A stretch of DNA of 64,000 bases from JAEMQF01 sp963791595 (GCA_963791595.1 CAWBTF010000002.1:124001-188000); one strand, 5' to 3'. Positions 24,026-33,301 are shown, counted from the first letter of the stretch. The notes: a model not told the origin generated them from the sequence alone. Translations and numbers: made by a program.

Positions 24026-24835
24026 GTGGCGAAAGACCCAACCGTATTCAGCCTGCACCGCGGCACGACGCCGCTGCTCGTCAGCGTGCCGCACGCGGGC
24101 ACGGAAATCCCCGATGCGCTGCTCGGTGCCTACGTGCCGCGCGCCACCGCCGTGGAAGACACCGACTGGCACCTCGAGCGGCTCTACGCCTTCGTGAAGA
24201 AGCTCGGCGCGAGCCTGATCGTGCCGCGCTTCTCGCGCTACGTGATCGACTTGAACCGGCCGCCCGACAACAAGCCGATGTATCCGGGAGCCAACAACAC
24301 CGAGCTGTGCCCGACGCGCTTTTTCACCGGCGAACCCTTGTACCGCGACGGTGCCGCGCCCGACGCGGCCGAGGTCGCGCGGCGCGTCGACAAATACTGG
24401 CGGCCGTACCACGCGGCGCTCGCGCTCGAGCTCGCCCGCCTGAAAGAGTGGCACGGCCACGCCGTGCTGTTCGACGCGCACAGCATCAAGTCGGAGTTGC
24501 CGTGGCTGTTCGAGGGGCGCTTGAACGACTTGAACCTGGGCACCGTGGGCGGCACAAGCTGTGCGCCCGAACTGCGCAGCGCGTTGACAAACGTGCTCGA
24601 ACTGCAACCCTTGTTCACGCAAGTGGTCGATGGGCGCTTCAAGGGTGGTCACATCACGCGCCACTTCGGGAGGCCTTCGCAGGGCATTCATGCGGTGCAG
24701 CTCGAGATGTGCTGGTCGTGCTACATGCGCGAGGAACCGCCGTGGGCGTTCGATGCCGAGCGCGCGGCGCGCGTGCAGCCGGTGCTGAAGTCGCTCGTGG
24801 GCGCGATGCTCGAGTGGAGGCCGGACGATGACTGA
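24026..24835 (+). CDS. hutG: N-formylglutamate deformylase HutG
   Basis: Hydrolyses N-formylglutamate to glutamate and formate, the last step of the five-step Hut route. The 269-residue protein starts at GTG 24026. Family blocks: SVPHAGTEIP, RFSRYVIDLNRP, a likely metal ligand in LFDAHSIKSELP, and GGHITRHFG. The last eight bases overlap the hutF start (ATGACTGA). Together with hutF it indicates the formylglutamate branch rather than the formamide branch. Confidence 0.95.
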   Translation: MAKDPTVFSLHRGTTPLLVSVPHAGTEIPDALLGAYVPRATAVEDTDWHLERLYAFVKKLGASLIVPRFSRYVIDLNRPPDNKPMYPGANNTELCPTRFFTGEPLYRDGAAPDAAEVARRVDKYWRPYHAALALELARLKEWHGHAVLFDAHSIKSELPWLFEGRLNDLNLGTVGGTSCAPELRSALTNVLELQPLFTQVVDGRFKGGHITRHFGRPSQGIHAVQLEMCWSCYMREEPPWAFDAERAARVQPVLKSLVGAMLEWRPDDD

Positions 24836-26234
24836 GCCGCGCCGAGAGAAGCTGCTCTGGGCGCCGCGCGCGTGGGTCGGTGGAGGCTGGCGCAGCGGCG
24901 TCGTGCTGCGCATCGGCGCAGACGGCTGCTGGTCGGAAGTGAATTGCGACGTTCACGAAGCGCCACGTGATGCGACCGTGCTGACAGGCCCGGTATTGCC
25001 GGGAATCGTAAACGCGCACAGCCACGCCTTTCAACGCGCCTTCGCCGGCCTGGCGGAGCGGCGCGAGTCCGACAGCGACGACTTCTGGAGCTGGCGCGAC
25101 CGCATGTACGGCGTGGCGCTGCGCATCACGCCGGCGCAGTTGCGCGCGATCGCGGCGCAGCTCTTCGTCGAGCTGCTGCAAGGCGGCTACACCCACGTCT
25201 GCGAGTTCCATTACCTTCAGCATCAACCGGACGGTCGCGCCTACGCCGACCCCGCTGAGCTGAGCTGGGCGCTGGCCGACGCGGCGCAAGACGCGGGCAT
25301 TGGCCTGACGGTGTTGCCGGTGCTGTATGAGCGAGCGGGTTTCAGCCAGCCGGCGCTGCGCGACGATCAGCGCCGCTTCGCGACGACTCCGGAATCGGTG
25401 CATGCCTTGGCGCGCGGCATCAACGCCGCGCGCCGCACGAACTTGAATGCCGGCATCGCGATCCATTCGCTGCGCGCTGCCTCCCCCAAAGCGATCAAGG
25501 GCTTGTTGAAGCAGGTCGCTTCTGACGATCTGCGGCTGCACATTCACGTCGCGGAGCAGACCCGCGAAGTCGATGAATGCGTCGCCGTGACCGGGTTGCG
25601 GCCGATCGAGTGGCTGGCCCGCCACTGCGATCTCGATCCGCGATGGCAACTGATTCATGCGACCCATGCGAGCGCGAGCGAAATCGACAGCGTCGCGCGC
25701 AGCGGCGCAAGTATCGTGATCTGCCCGAGCACCGAAGCGAACCTGGGCGATGGTCTGCCCGATCTTCCCGGTTGGCTGAACGCCGATGTGCCGATCTCCT
25801 TGGGGTCGGACAGCCAGGTCACTCGCAGCTGGCCCGAGGAATTGCGCTGGCTCGAATACGGGCAGCGTTTGGTGCTGCGCCGGCGCAATGTGGCGGCGGT
25901 GCCGGGGCCTGGCCAGTCTTCGACGGCAGCGTGTCTATTCAACCTGACCAAGAGCGCCGGAGCGTTGGCGGCGGGCCAACTGGGCTGGGGTTTGCGGCAG
26001 GGCGCACGCGCCGATGCGCTGGTGCTCAATCCACGCACGCCAGGTCTGCTCGGCATTCCTGACGAGCAGACGCTGGATGCGCTGATCTTTGCCGTCGACT
26101 CACCCGCGATCGCCGCGATCGCCGCGGTTTACGTGGCCGGCGTGCCCAGGGTGGCTGACGGACAGCACCTCGGCGGCGCCGGCATCGCGCAGCGCTTCGA
26201 AACAGCGATGCGCGAGCTGTGGCCAGCGAGCTGA
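24828..26234 (+). CDS. hutF: formimidoylglutamate deiminase HutF
   Basis: Amidohydrolase-family deiminase converting formimidoylglutamate to N-formylglutamate and ammonia. The 468-residue protein has the metal motif HSHAFQRAF, LHIHVAEQ with further ligands, IHATHAS and the distal aspartate in LGSDSQ. The amidohydrolase superfamily also includes HutI. The length, DDFWSWRDRMY and the NAHSHAFQ form match HutF, not HutI. Downstream, trpS converges on it with one base between the stops. Confidence 0.95.
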   Translation: MTEPRREKLLWAPRAWVGGGWRSGVVLRIGADGCWSEVNCDVHEAPRDATVLTGPVLPGIVNAHSHAFQRAFAGLAERRESDSDDFWSWRDRMYGVALRITPAQLRAIAAQLFVELLQGGYTHVCEFHYLQHQPDGRAYADPAELSWALADAAQDAGIGLTVLPVLYERAGFSQPALRDDQRRFATTPESVHALARGINAARRTNLNAGIAIHSLRAASPKAIKGLLKQVASDDLRLHIHVAEQTREVDECVAVTGLRPIEWLARHCDLDPRWQLIHATHASASEIDSVARSGASIVICPSTEANLGDGLPDLPGWLNADVPISLGSDSQVTRSWPEELRWLEYGQRLVLRRRNVAAVPGPGQSSTAACLFNLTKSAGALAAGQLGWGLRQGARADALVLNPRTPGLLGIPDEQTLDALIFAVDSPAIAAIAAVYVAGVPRVADGQHLGGAGIAQRFETAMRELWPAS

Positions 26235-26235
26235 A

Positions 26236-27447
26236 TCAGTAGTTCAACCCCATCGCCCCACGCACATCGCGCATCGTGTCGCGGGCCACTGAGCGCGCGC
26301 GTTCCGTGCCGGCGTCGACGATGCGGTGCACCTTGGCTGGATCGCGCAGGTACGGCTCGGCGCGTTCGCGCCAGGGCTGCTGTTCGCGCAGCACCGAGTC
26401 GATCACCGGCTGTTTGCACTCCAGGCAGCCGATGCCCGCACTCGTGCAGCCCGCGCGTGCCCAGGCTTGCGTCGGTGCGTCGCTGTAGACCTGGTGCAAC
26501 TGCCACACCGGGCAGAGGTCGGGGTTGCCTGGGTCGGTGCGGCGCACGCGCGCCGGGTCGGTGGCCATCGTCTGGATCTTGCGCTGCACGGCGTCGGGTG
26601 CTTCGCGCATCTCGATCGCGTTGCCGTAGCTCTTGCTCATCTTCGTGCCGTCCAGGCCGGGCAGCTTCTTCACTTCGGTGTGCAGCGCCGCGGGCTCGAC
26701 GAGGATCGTCTTGCCGCTGCCCTTGAGGTGGCCGGCCAGCACTTCGGCGTCGTCGCTGTTCCAGAGCGCGATATTCGCGGCGGCCTTGGCGAGCATGTTC
26801 TCGCCCTTGCCCAGCGCCTCGGCGCTGCCGGTTTCGCCGTAGGCCTTGCGCTGTTTCTCGAAGTAGCGCGCGTCGTCTTTCGGAAACTTGGCGAGCGCTT
26901 GCGCGACCAGCGCCTCGAAATTCGCCGGCCGACCGTACAGGTTGTTGAAGCGGCGTGCGACTTCGCGCGTCATCTCCACGTGCGACGACTGGTCTTCGCC
27001 GACCGGAACGTAGTGTGCCTTGTACATCAGAATGTCGGCCGCTTGCAGCAGCGGGTAGCCGAGAAAACCGTAGGTCGCGAGGTCGCGGTCCTTGAGCTTT
27101 TCCATCTGGTCCTTGTAGGTCGGCACGCGCTCCAGCCAACCGAGCGGCGTGCCCATCGCGAGCAGCGTGAACAGCTCGGCGTGTTCGGGCAGGCGGCTTT
27201 GCACGAAGATCGTGCACCGGTCCGGGTCGAGCCCGGCGGCGAGCCAGTCAGTGACCATCTCGTAGACGAAGCGGGCCATCACGTGGCGCTCTTCGTAATG
27301 CGTCGTCAGCGCGTGCCAGTCGGCGACGAAGAAGAAGCAGTCGTGCTCGTGTTGCAGCTGGACCCAATTCTTCAGCGCGCCGTGGTAGTGGCCGAGGTGC
27401 ATCGCGCCGGTGGGGCGCATGCCGGAGAGAACGCGTTGTTTGCTCAT
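26236..27447 (-). CDS. trpS: tryptophan--tRNA ligase TrpS
   Basis: Class I synthetase charging tRNA-Trp. The chosen ATG at 27447 (MSKQRVLSGMRPTG) gives 403 residues, the longer TrpS type common in Burkholderiales. The HIGH signature appears as HLGHYHGAL and the KMSKS loop as TKMSKSYGN. A CxxxxxxxxC-type pair and a C-terminal region rich in Arg/Asp follow. It converges with hutF and diverges from purN. Confidence 0.95.
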   Translation of the reverse strand: MSKQRVLSGMRPTGAMHLGHYHGALKNWVQLQHEHDCFFFVADWHALTTHYEERHVMARFVYEMVTDWLAAGLDPDRCTIFVQSRLPEHAELFTLLAMGTPLGWLERVPTYKDQMEKLKDRDLATYGFLGYPLLQAADILMYKAHYVPVGEDQSSHVEMTREVARRFNNLYGRPANFEALVAQALAKFPKDDARYFEKQRKAYGETGSAEALGKGENMLAKAAANIALWNSDDAEVLAGHLKGSGKTILVEPAALHTEVKKLPGLDGTKMSKSYGNAIEMREAPDAVQRKIQTMATDPARVRRTDPGNPDLCPVWQLHQVYSDAPTQAWARAGCTSAGIGCLECKQPVIDSVLREQQPWRERAEPYLRDPAKVHRIVDAGTERARSVARDTMRDVRGAMGLNY

Positions 27448-27535
27448 GACGGGGTCCAAGGGAGACGTGAATTGTAGGTGGGCGCTTGCGCTCAGGGCCT
27501 TGCTTGCCGGCACGCCCGATACACTGCCCCGGCGC

Positions 27536-28162
27536 ATGAAAAACATCGTCATCCTGATCTCGGGCCGGGGCAGCAACATGCGCTCGATCGTTCAGGCGTG
27601 CGCGGCGCAGGGATGGAACGCGCGCATTGGCGCGGTGATCAGCAACCGGGCCGATGCAGCGGGACTGGACTTCGCGCGCGAGCGCGGCATTGCGACGCGC
27701 GTCATCCCTCACCGCGACTTCGAGTCACGCGAAGCGTTCGACGCGGCGTTGGCCGATGCGGTGGACAGCCATGCGCCGGACATCGTCGCGCTGGCCGGTT
27801 TCATGCGCATCCTGGGGGCCGACTTCATGGCGCGCTTCGCGGGTCGCATCGTCAACATCCATCCGTCGTTGCTGCCCGCGTTCACCGGCTTGCACACGCA
27901 CCGCCGGGCGTTGCAAGCCGGCTGCAAGGTGGCTGGCGCGACGGTGCACTTCGTGACGGCGGAGCTCGATCACGGCCCGATCGTCGCGCAGGCGGTCGTG
28001 CCGGTGCTGCAGGGCGACACGGAACAGACGCTGGCGCAGCGCGTGCTGGAGCGCGAGCACGTGCTCTACCCAATGGCGCTCGGCTGGATGGTGCGCGACG
28101 AACTGCGCATCGAGGCTGGGATCGTTCGGGTCGCGACCGGGCAGCCGCAGTGGCTCTTGTGA
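27536..28162 (+). CDS. purN: phosphoribosylglycinamide formyltransferase PurN
   Basis: Transfers formyl from 10-formyl-THF to GAR in purine synthesis. The 208-residue protein has the nucleotide loop ISGRGSNM, the catalytic HPSLLPAF block and the aspartate in ELDHGPIVAQ. It starts at ATG 27536 on a leader of at most 88 bases shared with divergent trpS. A sequence TACACT about 17 bases upstream may be part of its promoter. Confidence 0.95.
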   Translation: MKNIVILISGRGSNMRSIVQACAAQGWNARIGAVISNRADAAGLDFARERGIATRVIPHRDFESREAFDAALADAVDSHAPDIVALAGFMRILGADFMARFAGRIVNIHPSLLPAFTGLHTHRRALQAGCKVAGATVHFVTAELDHGPIVAQAVVPVLQGDTEQTLAQRVLEREHVLYPMALGWMVRDELRIEAGIVRVATGQPQWLL

Positions 28163-28193
28163 CCCTGGCTGCCGCGACATCTCGCCACTGACG

Positions 28194-29453
28194 ATGCGCT
28201 CGAACAACTTGTTGGAGCATTGCACCGAGCTGCTGCAAGAAGTCTTGAAGTTTCAGCAGCCGGCCGACGTGCTGGTGTCGAACTTCTTCAAGGCGCAGCG
28301 CTCGCTCGGGCCGCGCGAACGCCACGCGCTGGCGGAGACCATTTACGAAGTGGTCCGGAGGCTGGCGTGCTATCGGCACTTGGCTCAATCGGGCAGCGGG
28401 TCGCTCGAGCGGCGCTTGGCCGTGCTCGGCTGGCAAGGGGGCGCAGGCGTGCTGCGCGGCGTGTTGACGCCCGCCGAGCAGGCGTGGCAAGAGCAAGTCG
28501 CCGCCGTGGACCGATCGGCCTTGCCGGCGCCCTTGCGGCACAACCTGCCGGATTGGATTGCGCAACCCCTGGAGGCGCAACTGGGCGATCAGTTCTGGCC
28601 GCTGGTGGACGCACTCGACCGCAGCGCGCCGCTCGACCTGCGCGTGAATGTATTGAAGAGCAAGCGCGAAGCGGCTGCTGCGAAACTCGCCGAGTCCGGC
28701 ATCGAAGCGACGCCGACGCCGTATTCACCGATCGGGCTGCGCATTGCCGGCAAACCCGCGTTGCAACAGTTGGAGATCTTCAAGCTCGGCGAGCTGGAAG
28801 TGCAAGACGAAGGCAGCCAGCTGCTCGCGCTGCTCGTCGATGCGCGGCGTGGCGAAATGGTCGTCGACTTTTGCGCCGGCGCCGGCGGCAAGACCCTGGC
28901 GTTGGGAGCGGCAATGCGTAACACCGGGCGCCTCTACGCGTTCGACGTCTCCGGCCATCGCCTCGCCGCGCTGAAACCGCGCTTGGTGCGCAGTGGCCTG
29001 CTGAACGTGCACCCGGTGCAGATTGCGCACGAGCGCGACGAGCGCATCAAGCGCCTGGCCGGCAAGATCGACCGCGTTCTGGTTGATTCGCCGTGTTCTG
29101 GCTTGGGAACGCTGCGCCGCAATCCTGACCTGAAATGGCGCCAAACGCCGGCAACGGTGCGCAACCTACGGGCCCAGCAGGCGCTGATCCTGAACAGCGC
29201 GGCGCGCTTGTTGAAGCCGGGCGGACGGCTCGTCTACGCGACATGCAGTTTGTTGAGTGACGAGAACGAGGCGATTGCCAGCGCCTTCAGCGCCGAACAG
29301 GCGGGTGAGTTCACTGCCATTGCCGCTGCCGACGCCCTGGATGCCGCACGTGTGGGCAACGCGCACAGCTTGGTGGAAGGCGATTTCCTCAGACTGTGGC
29401 CGCACCGCCACAGTACCGACGGCTTCTTCGCCGCGCTCTGGCAGCGCAACTGA
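28194..29453 (+). CDS. rsmB: RsmB-type 16S rRNA (cytosine-5) methyltransferase
   Basis: SAM-dependent m5C methyltransferase of the RsmB/NOP2/Sun family, 419 residues. SAM motif I reads DFCAGAGGKTLALG. Motif IV with its cysteine is DSPCSGLGTLRRNPD, and the catalytic cysteine of motif VI is YATCSL. The N-terminal NusB-like part is shorter than in E. coli RsmB, so the exact target (C967 or another) is less certain than the chemistry. It follows purN by 31 bases. Confidence 0.85.
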   Translation: MRSNNLLEHCTELLQEVLKFQQPADVLVSNFFKAQRSLGPRERHALAETIYEVVRRLACYRHLAQSGSGSLERRLAVLGWQGGAGVLRGVLTPAEQAWQEQVAAVDRSALPAPLRHNLPDWIAQPLEAQLGDQFWPLVDALDRSAPLDLRVNVLKSKREAAAAKLAESGIEATPTPYSPIGLRIAGKPALQQLEIFKLGELEVQDEGSQLLALLVDARRGEMVVDFCAGAGGKTLALGAAMRNTGRLYAFDVSGHRLAALKPRLVRSGLLNVHPVQIAHERDERIKRLAGKIDRVLVDSPCSGLGTLRRNPDLKWRQTPATVRNLRAQQALILNSAARLLKPGGRLVYATCSLLSDENEAIASAFSAEQAGEFTAIAAADALDAARVGNAHSLVEGDFLRLWPHRHSTDGFFAALWQRN

Positions 29454-29537
29454 AAGTCGCGTCGGGGCACTTGAATTGGATCGAATCGGTACAAGTTTTC
29501 GCAAATGGGAGGGAATCGCCCACCATCTCTCTCAGGG

Positions 29538-29564
29538 TTGACCGCATTGAACCGAACCTACAAT
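29538..29564 (+). promoter_or_regulatory. candidate promoter of the desaturase gene
   Basis: TTGACC (29538-29543) and TACAAT (29559-29564) are separated by 15 bases, slightly short. They lie 38 bases before the desaturase ATG in the 149-base gap after rsmB. Confidence 0.42.
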
Positions 29565-29602
29565 GCCAGTTCAATGCCTCGTCTCGGTTCCAGGACACCT
29601 CA

Positions 29603-30826
29603 ATGAATATGTTCAGTTCCCTCAGCGAAGGCCTGCTGGCTTGGCTGGCGCATGGCCTGCTCGACGCCTCTTGGTGGCAGGTGGTGCTGTTCACGCTGGT
29701 CACGACGCACATCACGATCGCGGGTGTGACGATTTTCCTGCACCGCGCGCAGGCGCACCGGGCGCTGGACCTGCACGCGATCCCGTCGCATTTCTTCCGC
29801 TTCTGGCTGTGGCTGGGAACCGGCCAGGAAACCAAGGAATGGGTCGCGGTGCACCGCAAGCACCACGCGAAGTGCGAAACCGAGGAAGACCCGCACAGCC
29901 CGCAAACGCGCGGCATCAAGACGGTGCTGCTGCGCGGTGCCGAGCTGTACCGCGTTGAAGCGAAAAACATCGAGACGCAAGACAAGTACGGTCGCGGCAC
30001 GCCGGATGACTGGCTCGAGCGCAACCTCTACGCCCGCTACAGCTGGCAAGGCGTGGGCGTGATGCTCGCGATCGACCTGATGCTGTTCGGCGCGATTGGT
30101 GCCACGGTCTGGGCGGTGCAGATGGCGTGGATTCCGGTCACGGCGGCGGGCATCATCAACGGCCTGGGCCACTGGTGGGGTTACCGCAATTTCGAAGCGC
30201 CCGACGCGTCGACGAACATCTCGCCCTGGGGCATCATCATCGGCGGCGAGGAGTTGCACAACAACCACCACACCTACCCGACCTCGGCCAAGCTGTCGGT
30301 CAAGCCCTACGAGTTCGACATCGGCTGGCTGTACATCCGCATCCTGGAAATCCTCGGCCTGGCCACGGTGCGCAAGACGCCGCCGTTGCTCAAGCTTGGT
30401 GCGATCAAAGCGGTGGCCGACTCGAAGACACTCGAGGCGATCATCTCCAACCGCTACGAAGTGATGGCCAAGTACGCCGGCAATCTGCGCCGCGCCTGCC
30501 GCGCCGAGGTGGACAGGCTCAAGCTCGAAGGTGCCGCCGGCCACGCCAAGCTCGCGAGCATGGAACTCGCGAAGCGCTGGTTGCACCGCGACGAGGACAG
30601 GATTCCGAAGGGCGTGAAGGTGGCTCTGGCCCAAGCTGTGGAGAACAGCCCGCGCTTGGCGAAGCTGGTGGCGATGCGCGAAGAACTGCGCCAGCTCTGG
30701 ACACGCACCAATGTGTCGGTCGAGCAGCTCGTTGCCGACCTGCAAGCATGGTGCCGCAAGGCCGAAGAAAGCGGCATTGCCGCGCTGCAGGAATTCGCGC
30801 TGAAGTTGCGTGCCGCCCACGCATAG
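29603..30826 (+). CDS. acyl-CoA / fatty-acid desaturase
   Basis: Integral-membrane di-iron desaturase of 407 residues. The three histidine boxes are HRAQAH (from H47), HRKHH (from H84) and HNNHH (from H219), in the order and spacing of delta-9-type enzymes. About four membrane segments lie around them. A soluble C-terminal extension of about 140 residues, ending in a helical LQAWCRKAEESGI block, is longer than in stearoyl-CoA desaturases; I recall it from Burkholderiales homologues. Likely role: oxygen-dependent introduction of double bonds to keep membranes fluid. Confidence 0.9.
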   Translation: MNMFSSLSEGLLAWLAHGLLDASWWQVVLFTLVTTHITIAGVTIFLHRAQAHRALDLHAIPSHFFRFWLWLGTGQETKEWVAVHRKHHAKCETEEDPHSPQTRGIKTVLLRGAELYRVEAKNIETQDKYGRGTPDDWLERNLYARYSWQGVGVMLAIDLMLFGAIGATVWAVQMAWIPVTAAGIINGLGHWWGYRNFEAPDASTNISPWGIIIGGEELHNNHHTYPTSAKLSVKPYEFDIGWLYIRILEILGLATVRKTPPLLKLGAIKAVADSKTLEAIISNRYEVMAKYAGNLRRACRAEVDRLKLEGAAGHAKLASMELAKRWLHRDEDRIPKGVKVALAQAVENSPRLAKLVAMREELRQLWTRTNVSVEQLVADLQAWCRKAEESGIAALQEFALKLRAAHA

Positions 30827-30849
30827 AGCCGCTTCGCGGCGGGAATGCA

Positions 30850-30873
30850 AAAGGGTCGCCGAGGCGACCCTTT
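30850..30873. terminator. bidirectional terminator between desaturase and rpmG
   Basis: A perfect 11-base stem AAAGGGTCGCC / GGCGACCCTTT with a two-base loop lies between convergent genes. On the plus strand the stem ends in TTTCTGTTT. On the minus strand an A-rich side becomes a short T-run. It can stop transcription from both sides. Confidence 0.85.
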
Positions 30874-30904
30874 CTGTTTGAAGCTGCGCTCAGCGCAGCC
30901 GCGC

Positions 30905-31072
30905 TTACTTGATCTTCGCTTCCTTGTACATCACGTGCTTGCGCGCCTTGGGATCGAACTTCATGATCTCCAGCTTCTCGGGCGTCGTCTTCTTGTTCTT
31001 GTCGGTCGTGTAGAAGTGACCCGTTCCTGCCGACGATTGCAGCTTGATCTTTTCGCGTCCACCTTTGGCCAT
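30905..31072 (-). CDS. rpmG: 50S ribosomal protein L33
   Basis: A 55-residue basic ribosomal protein: MAKGGREKIKLQSSAGTGHF at the N-terminus and a KARKHVMYKEAKIK end. It is the zinc-free L33 form, since the CxxC pairs are absent. The Shine-Dalgarno sequence AAGGAG precedes the ATG by about eight bases. It lies 16 bases after rpmB, the standard rpmBG operon. Confidence 0.97.
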   Translation of the reverse strand: MAKGGREKIKLQSSAGTGHFYTTDKNKKTTPEKLEIMKFDPKARKHVMYKEAKIK

Positions 31073-31088
31073 TTGAGCAGCTCCTTGC

Positions 31089-31322
31089 TTAGCTCTCGCC
31101 GCGCGCGCGCAGGTCGGCGACGACTTGTTCGATCCCGACCTTGTCGATCAGGCGCAGCGCGGCGTTGCTGATGCGCAGGCGCACCCAGCGGTTTTCGGTT
31201 TCCAGGAAAAACCTGCGGTAGTGCAGGTTCGGCAGGAAGCGCCGCTTGGTTCGGTTGTTGGCATGGGACACGTTGTTCCCCACCATTGGGCGCTTGCCCG
31301 TGACTTGACAGACGCGTGCCAT
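31089..31322 (-). CDS. rpmB: 50S ribosomal protein L28
   Basis: A 77-residue protein beginning MARVCQVTGKRPMVGNNVSH and containing NRTKRRFLPNLHYRRFF, the L28 signature. It heads the rpmB-rpmG operon. The start at 31322 is fixed by the family N-terminus; a longer upstream frame is not plausible. Confidence 0.97.
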   Translation of the reverse strand: MARVCQVTGKRPMVGNNVSHANNRTKRRFLPNLHYRRFFLETENRWVRLRISNAALRLIDKVGIEQVVADLRARGES

Positions 31323-31385
31323 GATTGTTCCGTGGTGTTCGAAGGGCTGGATGTGCGTGGCCGGGCTCGGCCAGCGAAGCCGCGC

Positions 31386-31391
31386 AGTATA
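31386..31391 (-). promoter_or_regulatory. candidate -10 box for rpmBG
   Basis: On the minus strand TATACT lies about 64 bases upstream of rpmB in the gap after trxB. The -35 region is not clear. The call rests on the -10 match and position. Confidence 0.4.
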
Positions 31392-31440
31392 GCGGGGTTT
31401 CGCGCGGCCCGAACGCGCCGGCAGCCCGCTTTGCCGAACC

Positions 31441-32400
31441 TCAGCCTGAGCTCTGTTCCAGAAAGCGCTGCGCGTCCAGCGCCGCCATGCAGCCGGTGCC
31501 CGCGCTTGTGATCGCCTGCCGGTACACATGGTCCTGCACGTCGCCGGCGGCGAACACGCCCGGGATGCTGGTCATCGTCGCCATTCCGGCCAGGCCGCTC
31601 TTGGTGACGATGTAGCCGTCTTTCATCTCCAGCTGGCCTTTGAAGATGTCGGTGTTGGGCTGGTGGCCGATCGCGATGAAGCAGCCCTGCACCGCGAGCT
31701 CGGTGGTCTCGCCGCCCCGCGTGCTCTTCAGTCGCACGCCGGTCACGCCGCTCTTGTCGCCCAGCACTTCGTCCAGCGTGTGCCACAGGTGCAGCTGCAT
31801 CTTGCCGCCTGCCACTTTTTCCATCAGCTTGTCGACCATGATCGCCTCGGCGCGGAACTTGTCGCGGCGGTGGATCAGGTGCACCTTGCGCGCGATGTTC
31901 GACAGGTACAGCGCCTCTTCCACCGCGGTGTTGCCGCCGCCGACGACGCACACGTCCTGGTCGCGGTAGAAGAAGCCGTCGCAGGTGGCGCAGCCACTGA
32001 CGCCGCGCCCCATGAAGGCCTGCTCGGAGGGCAGCCCCAGGTACTTGGCCGACGCGCCGGTGGCGACGATCAGCGCGTCGCAGGTGTAGTGGCCCGAGTC
32101 GCCGCTGAGCTTGAACGGCCGCTGGCTCAGGTCGACGCTGTTGATCTGGTCGAACACGATCTTCGTGTTGAAGCGCTCGGCGTGCTTCTGGAATCGCGCC
32201 ATCAGCTCCGGGCCCTGCACGCCGTCGGCGTCGGCCGGCCAGTTGTCGACGTCGGTCGTCGTCATCAGTTGTCCGCCTTGCGCGATGCCAGTGATCAGCG
32301 CCGGCGCGAGGTTGGCGCGCGCGGCGTAGACGGCGGCGCTGTAGCCGGCCGGGCCGGAGCCGAGGATCAGGACTTTGGCGTGCAGGGGTGGGTTGCTCAT
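31441..32400 (-). CDS. trxB: thioredoxin reductase TrxB
   Basis: FAD/NADPH-dependent reductase of thioredoxin, 319 residues. The FAD loop GSGPAGYSAAVYAARA is near the N-terminus. The redox-active CATC lies in SGCATCDGFF, and the NADPH-binding VVGGGNTAVEEALYL and final FAD motif AAGDVQD are present. In many Burkholderiales trxB sits divergent from ftsK. Here a Crp/Fnr regulator gene is placed between them. Confidence 0.96.
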   Translation of the reverse strand: MSNPPLHAKVLILGSGPAGYSAAVYAARANLAPALITGIAQGGQLMTTTDVDNWPADADGVQGPELMARFQKHAERFNTKIVFDQINSVDLSQRPFKLSGDSGHYTCDALIVATGASAKYLGLPSEQAFMGRGVSGCATCDGFFYRDQDVCVVGGGNTAVEEALYLSNIARKVHLIHRRDKFRAEAIMVDKLMEKVAGGKMQLHLWHTLDEVLGDKSGVTGVRLKSTRGGETTELAVQGCFIAIGHQPNTDIFKGQLEMKDGYIVTKSGLAGMATMTSIPGVFAAGDVQDHVYRQAITSAGTGCMAALDAQRFLEQSSG

Positions 32401-32635
32401 GGGTGTGGGCGGTTCAAGGGGAGTGGCAGAGGATCAACACGGAACCGAGGAAGTTCTTGGTGAGTGTGGCAAGGCGCCGTAAGATTACCTACTCTGGCCG
32501 AACTTCAGACCCCCAAAGGGGCCTGTACTTGGCCGGTGCTGCGCGGTCTGCTCGACAGGTGCGAATGTTAGCAATCGCCGCGACTGTGGCCCATTGACGT
32601 TAGATCAATACCCCGATAACGAAAGGCGATTCCGT

Positions 32636-33301
32636 ATGGCGATGCTCTCCAATCTCGACTTGATCCGGCGTGTCCCCCTGTTCTCGTTGCTCACCAACGA
32701 TCAGGCGCAGGGCATCGCCGACGCCGTGGTCAAGCGGCGTTATCGGCGCAGTGAAATCATCGTCGAGTTCGGCAAGAAGTCGAACGCCTTGTTCATCCTG
32801 TTGACCGGGCGCGCGCGCGTACTGACCGCCGATTCGCGCGGCCGCGAAGTCATCCTCGCAGTGCTGCAGCCGGGCGACTACGTCGGCGAGATGAGCCTGA
32901 TCGACAACGAGCCGCATTCGGCGACGGTGCGCGCCGAGGTGCAGACCGACATGCTGATCCTCGGCCGCGCCGAGTTCGCTCGCTGCCTTCCGGAGAATTC
33001 GAGCTTGTCGTACGCCATCATGCGCGGCTTGGTGCACCGCCTGCGCAGCGCGGATCGGCAGATCGAATCGCTCGCGCTGCTCGACGTGTACGGCCGCGTC
33101 GCGCGCACGCTGCTCGAAATGGCCGAGCAAGACGGCGAGCAGAGAATCATCCGCAACAAGGTGTCGCGTCAGGACCTGGCAAAGATCGTCGGCGCGTCGC
33201 GCGAGATGGTGAGCCGCGTCATGAAAGACCTGGAGGAGCGCGGCATGGTGCAAACCCAGGAAAACGGCTCGGTGATCATCAAGGAACTGGCGAACCGCTG
33301 A
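32636..33301 (+). CDS. Crp/Fnr-family transcriptional regulator
   Basis: A 221-residue regulator with a cyclic-nucleotide-binding fold (about 1-120, including LQPGDYVGEMSLID) and a C-terminal winged helix (VSRQDLAKIVGASREMVSRV). There is no N-terminal cysteine cluster, so it is not an Fe-S Fnr. Residues of the PGDYVGEMSLI loop resemble those of CRP/Vfr-type proteins, but the ligand is not certain. I prefer ATG 32636, which has AAAGGCGA upstream. Longer TTG starts exist. The target genes are unknown. Confidence 0.85.
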   Translation: MAMLSNLDLIRRVPLFSLLTNDQAQGIADAVVKRRYRRSEIIVEFGKKSNALFILLTGRARVLTADSRGREVILAVLQPGDYVGEMSLIDNEPHSATVRAEVQTDMLILGRAEFARCLPENSSLSYAIMRGLVHRLRSADRQIESLALLDVYGRVARTLLEMAEQDGEQRIIRNKVSRQDLAKIVGASREMVSRVMKDLEERGMVQTQENGSVIIKELANR

